NCBI RefSeq assembly: GCF_009909195.1
Contig: NZ_JAAAMU010000020.1
Span: forward strand, 1-64,000
Origin: Paenibacillus sacheonensis
Lineage (GTDB): Bacteria; Bacillota; Bacilli; Paenibacillales; Paenibacillaceae
Length of the DNA: 64,000 bases
Reading direction: 5' to 3'
Below the pieces are notes generated by a model, which did not search any database, was not told where the DNA came from, and saw only the letters and a program-made list of their open reading frames with translations. The translations under genes and the position numbers were made by a program. Shown here piece by piece: positions 42,293-52,159 of this stretch. Within the stretch, counting starts at the first letter, position 1, and every line of letters begins with the position of its first letter.

Positions 42293-44134
42293 TTAAGACC
42301 GATACAGCCCCCGGTCCTCCGCCTCGCGATGCCATACCTGCATAAATCCCGGTTCGCGGTTATCCCACGCATAATACGGGATCAGCTCGCACGGCGCGCC
42401 CTCCGCGGTGCGGCCGTGCAGCACGGTTACGCCGCCGAGCAGCTCGCCGCGGTGTTGAACGGCAAACGCCGCCTGCGCGTCCAGCGCGAAGGCATCGCAG
42501 CCAAGCTCGGCATTGCCGGCCTGCTCGGCGCAGTACACTACCGGCCCGCGCTGAATGGCGATTCGTCCCCGATTCGCTTCCACCTCATGACGGGAACGGA
42601 CCGCCTCGACGGGCATATCCAGCTCCAGCTCGATGGTATCGCCCGGTGCCCACTGCCGCTTCAGGACGAGATAACCCTTCTGCGCCAACGCCTCGACACC
42701 GCCGACCGCCTGCCCTTGCACGGCTGCCCGATAGCCCTTGCACCAGCCCGGCAGACGCAAGCGCACGGCGAATTCCCCGGCTTGCTCCGGCGTAACCGCG
42801 AGCGTGATGCGTCCGTTCCACGGGTAAGCCGTGGACTGGACAATCCGCACCTTACGACCGCCGTTCAGCTCGACGGTCGTCTCGCTGCCCATATATTGAT
42901 TGACCGTGATTCCGTCCTCCGCCTTGGCATACGCATACTGGCCGATCGATGGCAGGAAACGCGCCAGGTTCGTCGGACAGCAAGAGGTATGGAACCATTC
43001 GACCCGATGGTGCTCGCCCTTGGACGCCAGCGGATTGACGTAGAAGAACCGGTCGCCGGACAAGGAGATGCCCGACAGCGCGCCGTTGAACAATTCCCGT
43101 TCCACGATATCCGCGTACTTCCCGTCGCCGTGGAGCAGGTTCATCCGGTGATTCCAGAACGCCATCGCGATCGCGGCGCAGGTCTCGCAGTAGGCCGATT
43201 CGTTCGGCAAATCATAATCATGCGTGAACCCTTCGTTGTGCACGGACGGCCCGATGCCGCCGGTCACGTACATGTTTCGCTCCACCGTGTGCGCCCATAC
43301 GCGGTCCAGCGCATCCAGATAAGCGGGATCCCCGGAGGCAAGCACGACGTCGGCCATCGCCGTGTACAGATACATCGCGCGGACCGCATGCCCTTTCACT
43401 TCATGAATATCGCGGACCGGAACGTCGTCCTGGCAGTATGCCGGACCCCAGTCCGGCTTATCCCAGATCGCGCCGACGCCGTGGCCATGGCCGCGTTCTT
43501 CCAGCAGCCAGAGCGCCAGCTTCCAGTAGCGTTCTTCTCCGGTCGCGCGGAACAGCTTCACGAGCGCCAGCTCGATCTCTTCATGCCCCTCGGCCCAGTG
43601 GCGCTTGCCCGGTCCGAACAAGGCATCGTAATGGTCGGCCATGCGGCAGGCCACGTCCAGCAGCCGGCGTTTGCCGGTCGCTTGATAATACGCGACCGCG
43701 GCCTCGATCAGATGACCGCCGTTGTACATCTCGTGCTTCTCCATATCGGTCCATTTCAGGTCAGGCGCTTCCACCGTGTAATACGTCGACAGATAGCCGT
43801 CGCTCTCCTGGGCCGCTTCGATCAAGCCGATAATCCGATCGACCTCCGCCTCGAGCTTCGGATCGCGGTCCGTCATCAGCGAGTAAGCGGCGCCTTCCAG
43901 CACCTTATACACGTCGGAATCGTTATAGTACATGCCCTCGTATTTGCCTTCGGCCAAGCCGCCCGCCAGCGCGAAATTCGCGATCCGGTTCGTCTCCTCG
44001 CATTTGCGCAGGCAGACGTCGATCGTGACGTTCTTCAGCGCCTCCAGCCGCGGACGCCAGAAAGCATCATCGATACGCACGGCGGAGAAGGGAACGCCCT
44101 GCCAGCCCTTCACCGTATTCTCTACCTTCGACAT
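42293..44134 (-). CDS. Beta-L-arabinofuranosidase, GH127 family
   Basis: A 613-residue cytoplasmic enzyme. An (alpha/alpha)6 barrel carries FSAVRIDDAFWRPRLEA, YYNDSDVYKVLEGAAY, HEMYNGGHLIEAAVAY, GHAVRAMYLYTAMAD and the active-site stretches NESAYCETCAAIAMAFWNHR and WFHTSCCPTNLARFL. In the Bifidobacterium enzyme HypBA1 the equivalent Glu and three Cys hold a zinc ion and one Cys is the nucleophile; all are present here. AAGGAGG is 9 bases from the ATG. It is the last gene of the importer operon, which indicates import of arabinose-containing oligosaccharides. Confidence 0.93.
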   Translation of the reverse strand: MSKVENTVKGWQGVPFSAVRIDDAFWRPRLEALKNVTIDVCLRKCEETNRIANFALAGGLAEGKYEGMYYNDSDVYKVLEGAAYSLMTDRDPKLEAEVDRIIGLIEAAQESDGYLSTYYTVEAPDLKWTDMEKHEMYNGGHLIEAAVAYYQATGKRRLLDVACRMADHYDALFGPGKRHWAEGHEEIELALVKLFRATGEERYWKLALWLLEERGHGHGVGAIWDKPDWGPAYCQDDVPVRDIHEVKGHAVRAMYLYTAMADVVLASGDPAYLDALDRVWAHTVERNMYVTGGIGPSVHNEGFTHDYDLPNESAYCETCAAIAMAFWNHRMNLLHGDGKYADIVERELFNGALSGISLSGDRFFYVNPLASKGEHHRVEWFHTSCCPTNLARFLPSIGQYAYAKAEDGITVNQYMGSETTVELNGGRKVRIVQSTAYPWNGRITLAVTPEQAGEFAVRLRLPGWCKGYRAAVQGQAVGGVEALAQKGYLVLKRQWAPGDTIELELDMPVEAVRSRHEVEANRGRIAIQRGPVVYCAEQAGNAELGCDAFALDAQAAFAVQHRGELLGGVTVLHGRTAEGAPCELIPYYAWDNREPGFMQVWHREAEDRGLYRS

Positions 44135-44265
44135 GCTTGCATGCCTCCTTATCTAGTCGTCGTCCATGAACAGACGAATGCCGCATTCCCCGACCTTTCG
44201 AGGAAGCTGGCGAATGCTGCATTCTCCGACCTCCGTCGGCGAACGCAAACCAATCGTCTTTTCCT

Positions 44266-45096
44266 TTATCCTTTCAAGCCCGTCAGCGTAATTCCTTCCA
44301 AGAAGTAACGCTGCCCGACCAGGAATACGACGACGCACGGCAGAACGACGGTTGCGGAAGCCGCCATGAGCAGGTCCCACTGCGCGGTGTAGCTGCCCTG
44401 GAACATCTGCAGGCCGAGCGCGAGCGTGAACCGGCTGTCGCTCTTCAAGTAAATGAGCGGTCCCATGAAGTCGTTCCACGAGCCGAGAAACGTAAACAGC
44501 GCGACCACGATGACAGCGGAGCGGCTAAGCGGCAATAGAATGCGCCAATAGATCTGAAAATAATTCGCCCCGTCCACGAAGGCCGCCTCGTCGAAGTCCT
44601 GCGGAATCGTCAAGTAAAACTGGCGGAGCAGGAAGATGTTGAAGATCCCGCCGCCAAAATACGCAGGCACGATCAGCGGATAGAACGTATCGTAGAAGCC
44701 GAGCTCTTTCCAGCCGATAAAGCTCGGAATGAGCGTCACGGCCGCCGGCAGCATCATCCCCGTCATGAGCACGGCGAAGATCATATCGCGTCCCTTCCAG
44801 CGAATCCGCGAGAAGCCGAACGCCGCGACCGTACTCGAGACGACCGTGCCGAGCAGCACGCTGAAGACGATGATGATCGTATTCGTGAAGAACGTGCCGA
44901 ACGGCAGCACCGTCAGGGCTTTCTTGAAATTCTCGAAATGGAACGGCTTCGGAATCCATTCCGGCGGCATGATGAAGATTTGGGACAAGTCCATCACGGA
45001 GCTGCGCAGCAGCCAGACGAACGGCACGATGAACATCACGGACACGATAAGCAGGGCGACATACCCTGCGGTTAGCTTCAGCCTGGACTCTCTCAT
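44266..45096 (-). CDS. Carbohydrate ABC transporter permease (MalG-like)
   Basis: A 276-residue permease starting MRESRLKLTAGYVALLIVS, with the EAA loop DFDEAAFVDGANYFQIYWRILLPL and C-terminus GITLTGLKG. The ATG at 45096 overlaps the stop of the partner permease (ATGA); a longer frame to 45234 overlaps that gene heavily and is rejected. A 131-bp gap separates it from GH127. Confidence 0.93.
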   Translation of the reverse strand: MRESRLKLTAGYVALLIVSVMFIVPFVWLLRSSVMDLSQIFIMPPEWIPKPFHFENFKKALTVLPFGTFFTNTIIIVFSVLLGTVVSSTVAAFGFSRIRWKGRDMIFAVLMTGMMLPAAVTLIPSFIGWKELGFYDTFYPLIVPAYFGGGIFNIFLLRQFYLTIPQDFDEAAFVDGANYFQIYWRILLPLSRSAVIVVALFTFLGSWNDFMGPLIYLKSDSRFTLALGLQMFQGSYTAQWDLLMAASATVVLPCVVVFLVGQRYFLEGITLTGLKG

Positions 45097-46043
45097 GATC
45101 GATCCCCCTCGTAATGCACCCAGGATTTCGACGTCTTGAAGACGATAAAGGTGAAGATGAGAATAATGACGAACAGGATCCAAGCCAGCGCGGAAGCGTA
45201 GCCCATCTCCGTATCGCGGAACGCGGTCCGCCACAGATAGAAGACGAAGAACATGCTTTTGTTATTCGGTCCGCCCTGCGTCAGGATATACGCCTCGCTG
45301 AACACCTGGAAGGAACCGATGATCGTCATGATCGTATTGAAGAAAATCGTCGGCGTCACCATCGGAATGGTAATATGCCGCAGCTTATGGTACCAGCCGC
45401 CGCCGTCGACGTCGATCGCCTCGTAATATTGCTTCGGAATGCCGGACAGTCCGGCCAGGAAAATAATGACCGTGCCGCCGATCCCCCACAGCGTCGTGAG
45501 GACGATGGACGGAATAACGCTCTTCTCCCCGAACAGCCAGCTGCTCGTCGGCAGATGAAGCCAATCCAGCACCGTGTTGACGAGCCCGAGATCCGGGTTC
45601 AGCAGCCACAGCCATATCATCGACGAAGCGACCGCCGGCACGATGCTCGGCAGATAAATAATCGTCCGGAACATGGAACGGCCCTTCACGTTCATATTCA
45701 GCAGAAGCGCCAGGAGGAACGAGATGATAATGACCGCCGGCACGCGCAGGACGACGAAATAGAACGTTGCGCCTAGCGATTGGTAGAACAGCTCGTCTTT
45801 CCCCGAGAACAGCTTCGCGTAATTGTCGAATCCGATAAAAGTCGTCTGGTCCTTAAACACGTTATAATCCGTCAAGCTGAGATAGAAGCTCGCAACCATG
45901 GGACCCAAGGTATATATCAGAAAGCCGAGTATCGCCGGCGACGTGAACAGCAGGCCGTAAAACAACGCCTTCCGCTCTCTCTTGCTCGTGGTGCCTTTCT
46001 TGCGGGCGCGGGCGGTTTGCCCGTCAACAGCCGAAATCCCCAT
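45093..46043 (-). CDS. Carbohydrate ABC transporter permease (MalF-like)
   Basis: A 316-residue permease with basic N-terminus (TARARKKGTTSKRERK), first segment ALFYGLLFTSPAILGFLIY and EAA loop QYYEAIDVDGGGWYHKLRHI. The ATG at 46043 follows AGGAGGGG by 6 bases. It lies 150 bp after the SBP gene, and that gap has only GC-rich inverted segments. Confidence 0.93.
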   Translation of the reverse strand: MGISAVDGQTARARKKGTTSKRERKALFYGLLFTSPAILGFLIYTLGPMVASFYLSLTDYNVFKDQTTFIGFDNYAKLFSGKDELFYQSLGATFYFVVLRVPAVIIISFLLALLLNMNVKGRSMFRTIIYLPSIVPAVASSMIWLWLLNPDLGLVNTVLDWLHLPTSSWLFGEKSVIPSIVLTTLWGIGGTVIIFLAGLSGIPKQYYEAIDVDGGGWYHKLRHITIPMVTPTIFFNTIMTIIGSFQVFSEAYILTQGGPNNKSMFFVFYLWRTAFRDTEMGYASALAWILFVIILIFTFIVFKTSKSWVHYEGDRS

Positions 46044-46193
46044 GCCAAACCCCTCCTGTCTATGGAAAAGGCAGCGCTCCATGCCGGAGCGCTGCCCCCG
46101 ATAGCGGCCGTCCGCGGCTGCGGACGGCCATGCCTGACTCCGCCGGCGGCATCCTGGCGTCCTGCGCCTAGCCGGCGGACGCGAGCGAACGAT

Positions 46194-47657
46194 CTACTTC
46201 ACGTCGCGGCGGCCTTGTACTTGCTCCTGCGCTTTCGCGGCGACCGCATCCAGCGCTTCCTTGGCCGACTGCTTGCCAAGCCATACTTTATCCATGGCGG
46301 GATTGATGACATCCATGATCTTGTTGAAGTTCTTCACGTACGACGTCGGCGTCGCGTGACTGTGGTTCAGCAGCATGTCGATGACCGCGCCTTTGTAGCC
46401 GGACGGACGGGATGGCAGGTTTTGCGTCCATTTCGCCAGTTTGTCCGCATCCGTGTACCAATCCTTATGGGACGGCATCCAAGTGCCGGCCGTGATCACG
46501 TCCAGCGAAGCATCCGGATCGATCAGCGCCTTGAGCAGCTCCCACGATTCCTGCGGGTGCTTGGTCGACTTGAAGATCGAGAACATGCCTGCCACGATGG
46601 TCGTTACCGGCTGTTTCAACACCGGCATCGGCGCCACGTTGTAATTGAATTTGGACTGCGCGAGGCTCGCGGTTGCCCATTGCCCGTCGAAAGCCATGGC
46701 GACCTTCTTCGTCTGCAGCGCGACGTTCGTACCCGGGATGTTCTTCGATTGCAGCGGGGACGGCGCGACATGGTACACGTTGATCAGATCGGCCATCTTC
46801 TGGAGCGCCTCGACCGCTTCCGGCTGGTTAAGCGCCAGCGTCTTGCCGTCGGCAGAGAGGAAATCCCCGCCGTTCGAATAGATAAAGTTGCTGTAGACGC
46901 CCCACCACGTCGGCAGGTTGATGCCGAATTGCTTGATGCTCTTCGGATCGAAGCCTTCTTCGGTCGCGTTGCGGCCTTTATTGTCGATCGTCAGACGCTT
47001 CGCCACGTCTACGAATTGATCCCATTTCCACGCCTGGGCAGGGTCTGCCGGCGGCGGCTCGATGCCCGCGGCCTTGAACACGTCTTCGTTATAGTACAGC
47101 ACGAACGTTTCCGGACCCGGTCCGATCCCGATCACGTTGCCGGGCTCCGCGGAGTACGTAATGTTCGGCACCAGCGCGTCGGGCGTGACTTCCGTATCCG
47201 CGCTCAGGTAATCCTGCAAGTTGACGAACTTGCCTTGCTCGGCAAGCGGATACGCGATCGTAGCCGATTCCATCATGGCCACGTCCGGCTCGTCGTTGCC
47301 GGCCACCATCGTCGTCAGTTTCGTATCGTAATCGGCGCTGATCGCCTGAAATTCCACGTTAATGTTCGGATGCGCCTTCTCGAACTTCTCGATGGCGAAT
47401 TTGTAAGCCGCGACTTCGTCCGGCGCGCCCCAGCCCGTAAGCCGAAGCTTGATCTTCTCTCCGCTGCCCGCGTCGGCCGACCCTGCGTTCTCGTCCGCGC
47501 CTGCGCCGTTGCTTCCGGCGGCATTCGTATTCGCATTAGAATTTGCATTGGCATTCGTGTTGCCGCTGTCCGACTTCGTGCAGCCCGACAAGATAGCGAT
47601 ACTCGAAAGCATGACGACCAAGAGCACGGAAACGAATTTCCATTGTTTTCTTACCAT
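46194..47657 (-). CDS. Extracellular sugar-binding lipoprotein (family 1 SBP)
   Basis: A 487-residue lipoprotein: signal peptide MVRKQWKFVSVLLVVMLSS, lipobox ILSGC (Cys near residue 25), then an Asn/Ala-rich spacer (NTNANANSNANTNAAGSN) and the SBP domain (KLRLTGWGAPDEVAAYKFA). Start at 47657 follows AGAGAGGGG by 10 bases. It delivers substrate to the two downstream permeases and is probably induced through the upstream kinase-regulator pair and repressed through cre. Confidence 0.93.
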   Translation of the reverse strand: MVRKQWKFVSVLLVVMLSSIAILSGCTKSDSGNTNANANSNANTNAAGSNGAGADENAGSADAGSGEKIKLRLTGWGAPDEVAAYKFAIEKFEKAHPNINVEFQAISADYDTKLTTMVAGNDEPDVAMMESATIAYPLAEQGKFVNLQDYLSADTEVTPDALVPNITYSAEPGNVIGIGPGPETFVLYYNEDVFKAAGIEPPPADPAQAWKWDQFVDVAKRLTIDNKGRNATEEGFDPKSIKQFGINLPTWWGVYSNFIYSNGGDFLSADGKTLALNQPEAVEALQKMADLINVYHVAPSPLQSKNIPGTNVALQTKKVAMAFDGQWATASLAQSKFNYNVAPMPVLKQPVTTIVAGMFSIFKSTKHPQESWELLKALIDPDASLDVITAGTWMPSHKDWYTDADKLAKWTQNLPSRPSGYKGAVIDMLLNHSHATPTSYVKNFNKIMDVINPAMDKVWLGKQSAKEALDAVAAKAQEQVQGRRDVK

Positions 47658-47720
47658 GAATAGCGAGCCCCTCTCTGCGTTCATCCTCATTGGCTCATAG
47701 CTGCAGTCTATGATGATCTT

Positions 47721-47749
47721 ATTGTAAGAGAACGGTAACGCTTTCAAAA
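47721..47749 (-). promoter_or_regulatory. Promoter with overlapping cre (CcpA) site for the arabinoside importer operon
   Basis: On the minus strand TGAAAGCGTTACCG (47733-47746) fits the cre consensus TGWAARCGYTWNCW in 13 of 14 positions. A -10 TACAAT lies at 47721-47726 and a -35-like TTTTGA at 47744-47749 (17 bp spacing). The cre covers the -35/spacer, so CcpA binding should block the promoter when better sugars are present. Confidence 0.8.
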
Positions 47750-47776
47750 CCCGAGCATTTTTAGAATGGTGGACTA

Positions 47777-49552
47777 TTATTGGGTCTTGTGCGGAAGATG
47801 GATTCTCACGCTCGTTCCTTCGCCCGGCACGGACTGGATGGAGATGCCGTATTCATCCCCGTAAGCCATTCGAATGCGCGAGATTGTATTCTTGATGCCG
47901 ACGGATGCGGATTCCTTGTATAGGATCGCGTCGATGCCGTCCTTGCTGATGCCGCGGCCGTTGTCGCGAATCTCGAAATACCGGCTTGTTCCTTCCGTCC
48001 AGCCGCGAATCTCGATAAGGCCGCCTTGCTCCAGGCTGCTGAAGCCGTGAAGGATGGCATTTTCCACGAACGGCTGAAACAGCAGCCTCGGCAGCTTTTC
48101 TTCATAGAGCGCGGATTCGATATCGTACGCAACGACGAATTTCCCCTCGAAGCGGACGGCCATAATGTAGAAATAATTGCGCATCCATTCCAGTTCCTCC
48201 GAGAGATGCACCGCGCCCCAGTCTTTACGGGACGTATAATGCAGCATATTGGACAAGCAGACGAGCATGTGGCTGAGCTCCTTCTGATTGTTCTCGATCG
48301 CGGTCCAGTTCATGATATTGAGCGTGTTGTACAGGAAATGCGGATTCATCTGCATGTTGAGCGCATGAATCTCCGCTTCCTTCTCCTTCAGCTTGATCTC
48401 GTAATTCTCTTTGACCAGCAGGTGGATACGGTCGTTCATCCGATTGAACCGCTGCGACAGCAGGCCGAACTCGTCGTTGCGGGCGACCTCGACGCGGGTC
48501 TGGAAATCCCCTTCGCCCACGGACCGCATCGCGCTCATCAGCTTCTTGATGGGACCGGTCATTCTGGCGAGGATGAAATACGCGAACAACAGCGCAACGA
48601 TGATCAAAGCCAGCGCGCTGACGATCGTCGACGTGCGGATGACGGGAACGAGGTTGCTCACGAGCGCCGACTGCGGCGTAATGACGATCGACATCCAGCC
48701 CGTCACCTCCGAGCGGTCGAAGCAGACGATCTGGTTCTCCCCGCCGAGCTTCAAACGCCGCGTTCCGCTCTTTTGCTTGCTTAGCGCATCGAGCCAGGCT
48801 TGCTCGTAACGCTTGGTGATCTGCGCTTTGTCGCTCGAGGCCACGACGATATTATCGGGGTCCAGGACCATGTAGGACGACCCCGTCGGGATGCTCTTCT
48901 CGAACAGCTGATCGAGCACCGTGGATTTGTAGCTGATCGTCAGCACCGGACGCTCCACGTTCGGCTTGAGCTTCACCATCGTGCTGTCTTCCATGTGGGA
49001 AAAGTTCAGCAGCCGGGTCGCGGAGAACAAATACCGGTAATCGATCGCCCCCTCCGTCAACCAAGGCTGATCGAACATGCGGATGAAGTCGTACGTCGGA
49101 TACCAGACCATCTTGCCCGCCGCCTTCACGGCCTCCTTGTACACCTGCGACTGCGTCGGATCGCCCTGGGGCATGGCCCGCGACAAGCCGAAGCTGAGAT
49201 ACGACGTCCACAGCTGGGCGTTGTAAACGTCCTCGTCTTGGGAGAAATATTTGCTTAGAATCGCGGATACCTGGCGGTCGGCCGCGATCAGCTCCTCTTC
49301 GCGGGACGGATTAAGCTTGTTGAAGATGTTAAATAGATCCTTGTCCACGAACAGCGCGCGGCTGTTCTGATCCGCGATGCCGAGCTTCGTGTCGATCACG
49401 TCGTTGTTCTTCTGGACGACGGCATAGACGTTCTTCTGCGCCTGTTCGGTGACGACGTTCAGGCTCGTCCGATAGAACAGCGTGCTCAGTATGAAGAGCG
49501 GCAGCGCGATCAGCGTCAGGTAGCTGAGCAGCAGCCTCATCCGGAATGTCAT
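47777..49552 (-). CDS. Sensor histidine kinase, YesM family
   Basis: A 591-residue membrane kinase: N-terminal segment (LLLSYLTLIALPLFILSTLF), extracytoplasmic sensor region, second segment near 290-310 (VSALALIIVALLFAYFILA), HAMP, then MQMNPHFLYNTLN with phospho-accepting His at about 405, N box (PFVENAILHGF) and G boxes (IRDNGRGI, GEGTSVRIHLP). It overlaps the regulator by ATGA. Located directly upstream of the SBP operon it should control. Confidence 0.93.
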   Translation of the reverse strand: MTFRMRLLLSYLTLIALPLFILSTLFYRTSLNVVTEQAQKNVYAVVQKNNDVIDTKLGIADQNSRALFVDKDLFNIFNKLNPSREEELIAADRQVSAILSKYFSQDEDVYNAQLWTSYLSFGLSRAMPQGDPTQSQVYKEAVKAAGKMVWYPTYDFIRMFDQPWLTEGAIDYRYLFSATRLLNFSHMEDSTMVKLKPNVERPVLTISYKSTVLDQLFEKSIPTGSSYMVLDPDNIVVASSDKAQITKRYEQAWLDALSKQKSGTRRLKLGGENQIVCFDRSEVTGWMSIVITPQSALVSNLVPVIRTSTIVSALALIIVALLFAYFILARMTGPIKKLMSAMRSVGEGDFQTRVEVARNDEFGLLSQRFNRMNDRIHLLVKENYEIKLKEKEAEIHALNMQMNPHFLYNTLNIMNWTAIENNQKELSHMLVCLSNMLHYTSRKDWGAVHLSEELEWMRNYFYIMAVRFEGKFVVAYDIESALYEEKLPRLLFQPFVENAILHGFSSLEQGGLIEIRGWTEGTSRYFEIRDNGRGISKDGIDAILYKESASVGIKNTISRIRMAYGDEYGISIQSVPGEGTSVRIHLPHKTQ

Positions 49553-51231
49553 GGCGCCTCCTCGTTCCCGGCGTTCGGCCGCGCCGTATGTTTATAAGCT
49601 TCCGGAGACAGTCCGACCTGCCGTTTGAACATCCGCGTAAAATACTTCGTGTCCCGGTAGCCGCACTGATCCGCGATTTCGTATATTTTCAGCCGGCCTG
49701 CGGCGAGCAGCTCCTTGGCCCGCCGCATGCGCGCTTCGGTCACGTGTTCGGAGAACGAGCGGCCCGTCCGGCTTTTGATTAACGTGCTGAAATACGACGC
49801 GTTGAAGTGAAACTGCACCGCCGCCATCTCCAGCGTAATGTCCGCCTGGTAGTTCGCCTGGATCCAGCTCAAGCAGGTGTCCACGACGAACTCGCCGCGG
49901 CCCTGCTTGCGCTCGGCGAGCGAACGCTGCACGGCGTTCAGGCACTCCAGCAGCAGCTCCATCAGCGCGCTGCTGCTCGGGCACGCTGCAATATCCGATG
50001 CAGCCGCGCCGGTGAGAACGTTTCCAACCTGCGGGTCGACGATATCCCGGGTGCGGCTCTTGATCTTCATCAGCATGAGCGCCGCATGATCCTTCATGAG
50101 CTTGGGCTCGGCATGTCCCTGCGCCGCGAGCTCCCGGAAGGCACGGCGGCACAGCGCCTCGGCCGCTGCCGGCGTCGGTTCCTGAAGCGCCTCGAACAGC
50201 TCTTCCCCGTCGAGGCTGAAGGCCGCGCTTGCCGACTGCGGAATAAGCGCTTCGCCGAAGACGACTCCCTGCCATTCGTCATGGAAGGCGAAGCCGAGGG
50301 CAGTCCGGGCTTGCCGGTACAGGGAAGGGATGTCGGCATACTCGCCGCTGCCCATGCCTTCTTCTCCAGACGTCGGCATGGACCCAATGCCATGGCGGAT
50401 GATGCCATGCTGCCGCCAGGCATCCGTTATCGCGAGCAGCGCGCCGCGGAGCTCCTCCTGCCGCAGCGGCTTCGCAAGCTTCAGCGCGGTGACCAGCCGC
50501 ATCGCTTGGTTCGGCTCCGTCTGCAGCGGAAACACGCAGGCCTGTCCGAATGCCGAGGCCAGCCGGCTCAGCTCTTCCGTCAGCGCCTGAAGCGGCATCG
50601 ACTGCGAATCCGCTTCCTTATCGCTATCGCCGCTGTTGCGCGGCTTCGAGATCATCTCGGTCGGACGCTGCGGCTGCCGGTTGATCTCTGTCACGATCAG
50701 GACATCGACTTCCCGCAGCAGCTCCCAATCGTACAGTCCTGCCCGCTCTTCGGCCGGCAGCTCGCCGGCCAGCCACTGATGAAGCAGCCGGCTTCGGTAG
50801 GCAGGCGAAGCCAGCTGCAGCCGCTGCAGCATCTCGGCGGACGCTTCCCGCTCCTGCAATTCGGCCGCGAGCTGCTGCTCCAGCCGCTCCAGCAGCGCAT
50901 CCACCTTGCCGGTATCCACCGGCTTCAGCAAATAATCATAGGCACCGTGGCGAACCGCGGTCTGGGCGTATTCGAACAGATTGTACGCCGATACCATGAC
51001 GACCTTCGTTCTCAGCTCTTCCTCTTCCAGCCGCTTCAGGAAAGTCAGCCCGTCCATGTTCGGCATCTGAATATCGCTCAGCACCACGTCGGGCAGCTCC
51101 GCGCGCACGCTCGCAAGCGCGGTTTCCCCGTCCTTCGCCGTCGTGACGCGCGCATCCGGGCGCATCGTCCGGAGCATGTGAACCATCCCTCTTACATGCC
51201 GGGGTTCATCGTCTACGATGAGAATGTTCAT
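49549..51231 (-). CDS. Response regulator, YesN family
   Basis: A 560-residue protein with a receiver (Asp7/Asp8, phosphorylated Asp53 in LSDIQMPNMDG, Lys in LLKPVDTG), a long middle region, and an AraC module (TLEMAAVQFHFNASYFSTLIK, KIYEIADQCGYRDTKYFTRMFK). AAAGGAG precedes the ATG by 6 bases. First gene of the regulator-kinase pair; a separate promoter with cre serves the importer genes that follow. Confidence 0.94.
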   Translation of the reverse strand: MNILIVDDEPRHVRGMVHMLRTMRPDARVTTAKDGETALASVRAELPDVVLSDIQMPNMDGLTFLKRLEEEELRTKVVMVSAYNLFEYAQTAVRHGAYDYLLKPVDTGKVDALLERLEQQLAAELQEREASAEMLQRLQLASPAYRSRLLHQWLAGELPAEERAGLYDWELLREVDVLIVTEINRQPQRPTEMISKPRNSGDSDKEADSQSMPLQALTEELSRLASAFGQACVFPLQTEPNQAMRLVTALKLAKPLRQEELRGALLAITDAWRQHGIIRHGIGSMPTSGEEGMGSGEYADIPSLYRQARTALGFAFHDEWQGVVFGEALIPQSASAAFSLDGEELFEALQEPTPAAAEALCRRAFRELAAQGHAEPKLMKDHAALMLMKIKSRTRDIVDPQVGNVLTGAAASDIAACPSSSALMELLLECLNAVQRSLAERKQGRGEFVVDTCLSWIQANYQADITLEMAAVQFHFNASYFSTLIKSRTGRSFSEHVTEARMRRAKELLAAGRLKIYEIADQCGYRDTKYFTRMFKRQVGLSPEAYKHTARPNAGNEEAP

Positions 51232-51466
51232 CCCGATCTCCTTTCAGCCTGTCTGACCTCTTGTTTTCTTCATACAGTACTACGTCTGCCGGGCGTTGGA
51301 TAGGGAATTTTTCAATAGGATTTATTTCCCACTGTCGCTAAAACGGCCTTCTAAGTGGCTCATGCCGATGGAATGCATAATTCGCGGCGCGTTCCACATA
51401 CTACCATTTTGACTGGAACTTATCATGAACGGGCCGGCGGGAACCGGCCCATCGGGGGGAGTCGCC

Positions 51467-52144
51467 GTGCGATTCAAAGACGTTTTCTCCATCATCGGGC
51501 CGCCGATGATCGGGCCGTCAAGCTCGCATACCGCCGGCGCGGCGCGCATCGGGCGTGCGGCGCGGCAGCTGTTCGGGCCGCTTCCGAAGCGGGCGGACGT
51601 CATTTTCTACGGCTCGTTCGCCGCGACGTACGAGGGACACGGCACCTACGCCGCCATTGTCGGCGGCCTGCTGGATATGGCGACGGACGACGTCCGCCTG
51701 CCGGATTCACTCGCGATTGCGGAGCAGTCGGGGATGCAGGCGGACGCCATTACGGGAAAAGGGCTGTTCCCCCATCCCAACACCGCCGAGCTGCATCTGT
51801 ACGCGGACGCAGGCGATGAAAAGCCGGCGTTTACATTGGTTGGCACTTCCATCGGCGGCGGCAATATCGAGATCGTCGACATCGACGGCTTCAAGGTGAA
51901 AATGACCGGCAATTATCCGACGCTCGTCATCCAGAACGCCGACGCGCCCGGCATGATCGCCATCGTGGCGCGGCTGCTGCAGCAGCACGGCATCAACATC
52001 GGCACCATGTCCGTCGACCGCAAGAGCCGCAGCGGCGAGGCGATGATGGTCTTGGAGACGGACGAGGATTTCCCGCCGACGCTGCGAGGCGAGCTCGCCG
52101 CCTATGACGAGATCCATTCCGTTCGTTTCGTTCATATCACGTGA
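51467..52144 (+). CDS. sdaAB: L-serine dehydratase, iron-sulfur type, beta subunit
   Basis: A 225-residue subunit starting VRFKDVFSIIGPPMIGPSSSHTAGAARIG, the conserved serine-binding region of SdaAB, and ending in an ACT domain (LVIQNADAPGMIAIVARLLQQ, GEAMMVLETDE). With the alpha subunit it deaminates L-serine to pyruvate and ammonia. The GTG start follows GGGGGAG by 5 bases. A GC-rich hairpin GGGCCGG-cgggaa-CCGGCCC at about 51430-51450 stands just before the ribosome binding site and could affect translation. Confidence 0.95.
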   Translation: MRFKDVFSIIGPPMIGPSSSHTAGAARIGRAARQLFGPLPKRADVIFYGSFAATYEGHGTYAAIVGGLLDMATDDVRLPDSLAIAEQSGMQADAITGKGLFPHPNTAELHLYADAGDEKPAFTLVGTSIGGGNIEIVDIDGFKVKMTGNYPTLVIQNADAPGMIAIVARLLQQHGINIGTMSVDRKSRSGEAMMVLETDEDFPPTLRGELAAYDEIHSVRFVHIT

Positions 52145-52159
52145 GAGGAGCGCGATTCC

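Noticed and set aside
44266..45234. 322-residue version of the MalG-like permease
   Set aside because: The first 46 residues overlap the upstream permease in another frame; the ATGA overlap at 45093-45096 marks the true start.
51427..51453. GC-rich hairpin before sdaAB as a T-box or riboswitch
   Set aside because: A single short stem only; no T-box sequence, no antiterminator or conserved riboswitch core.
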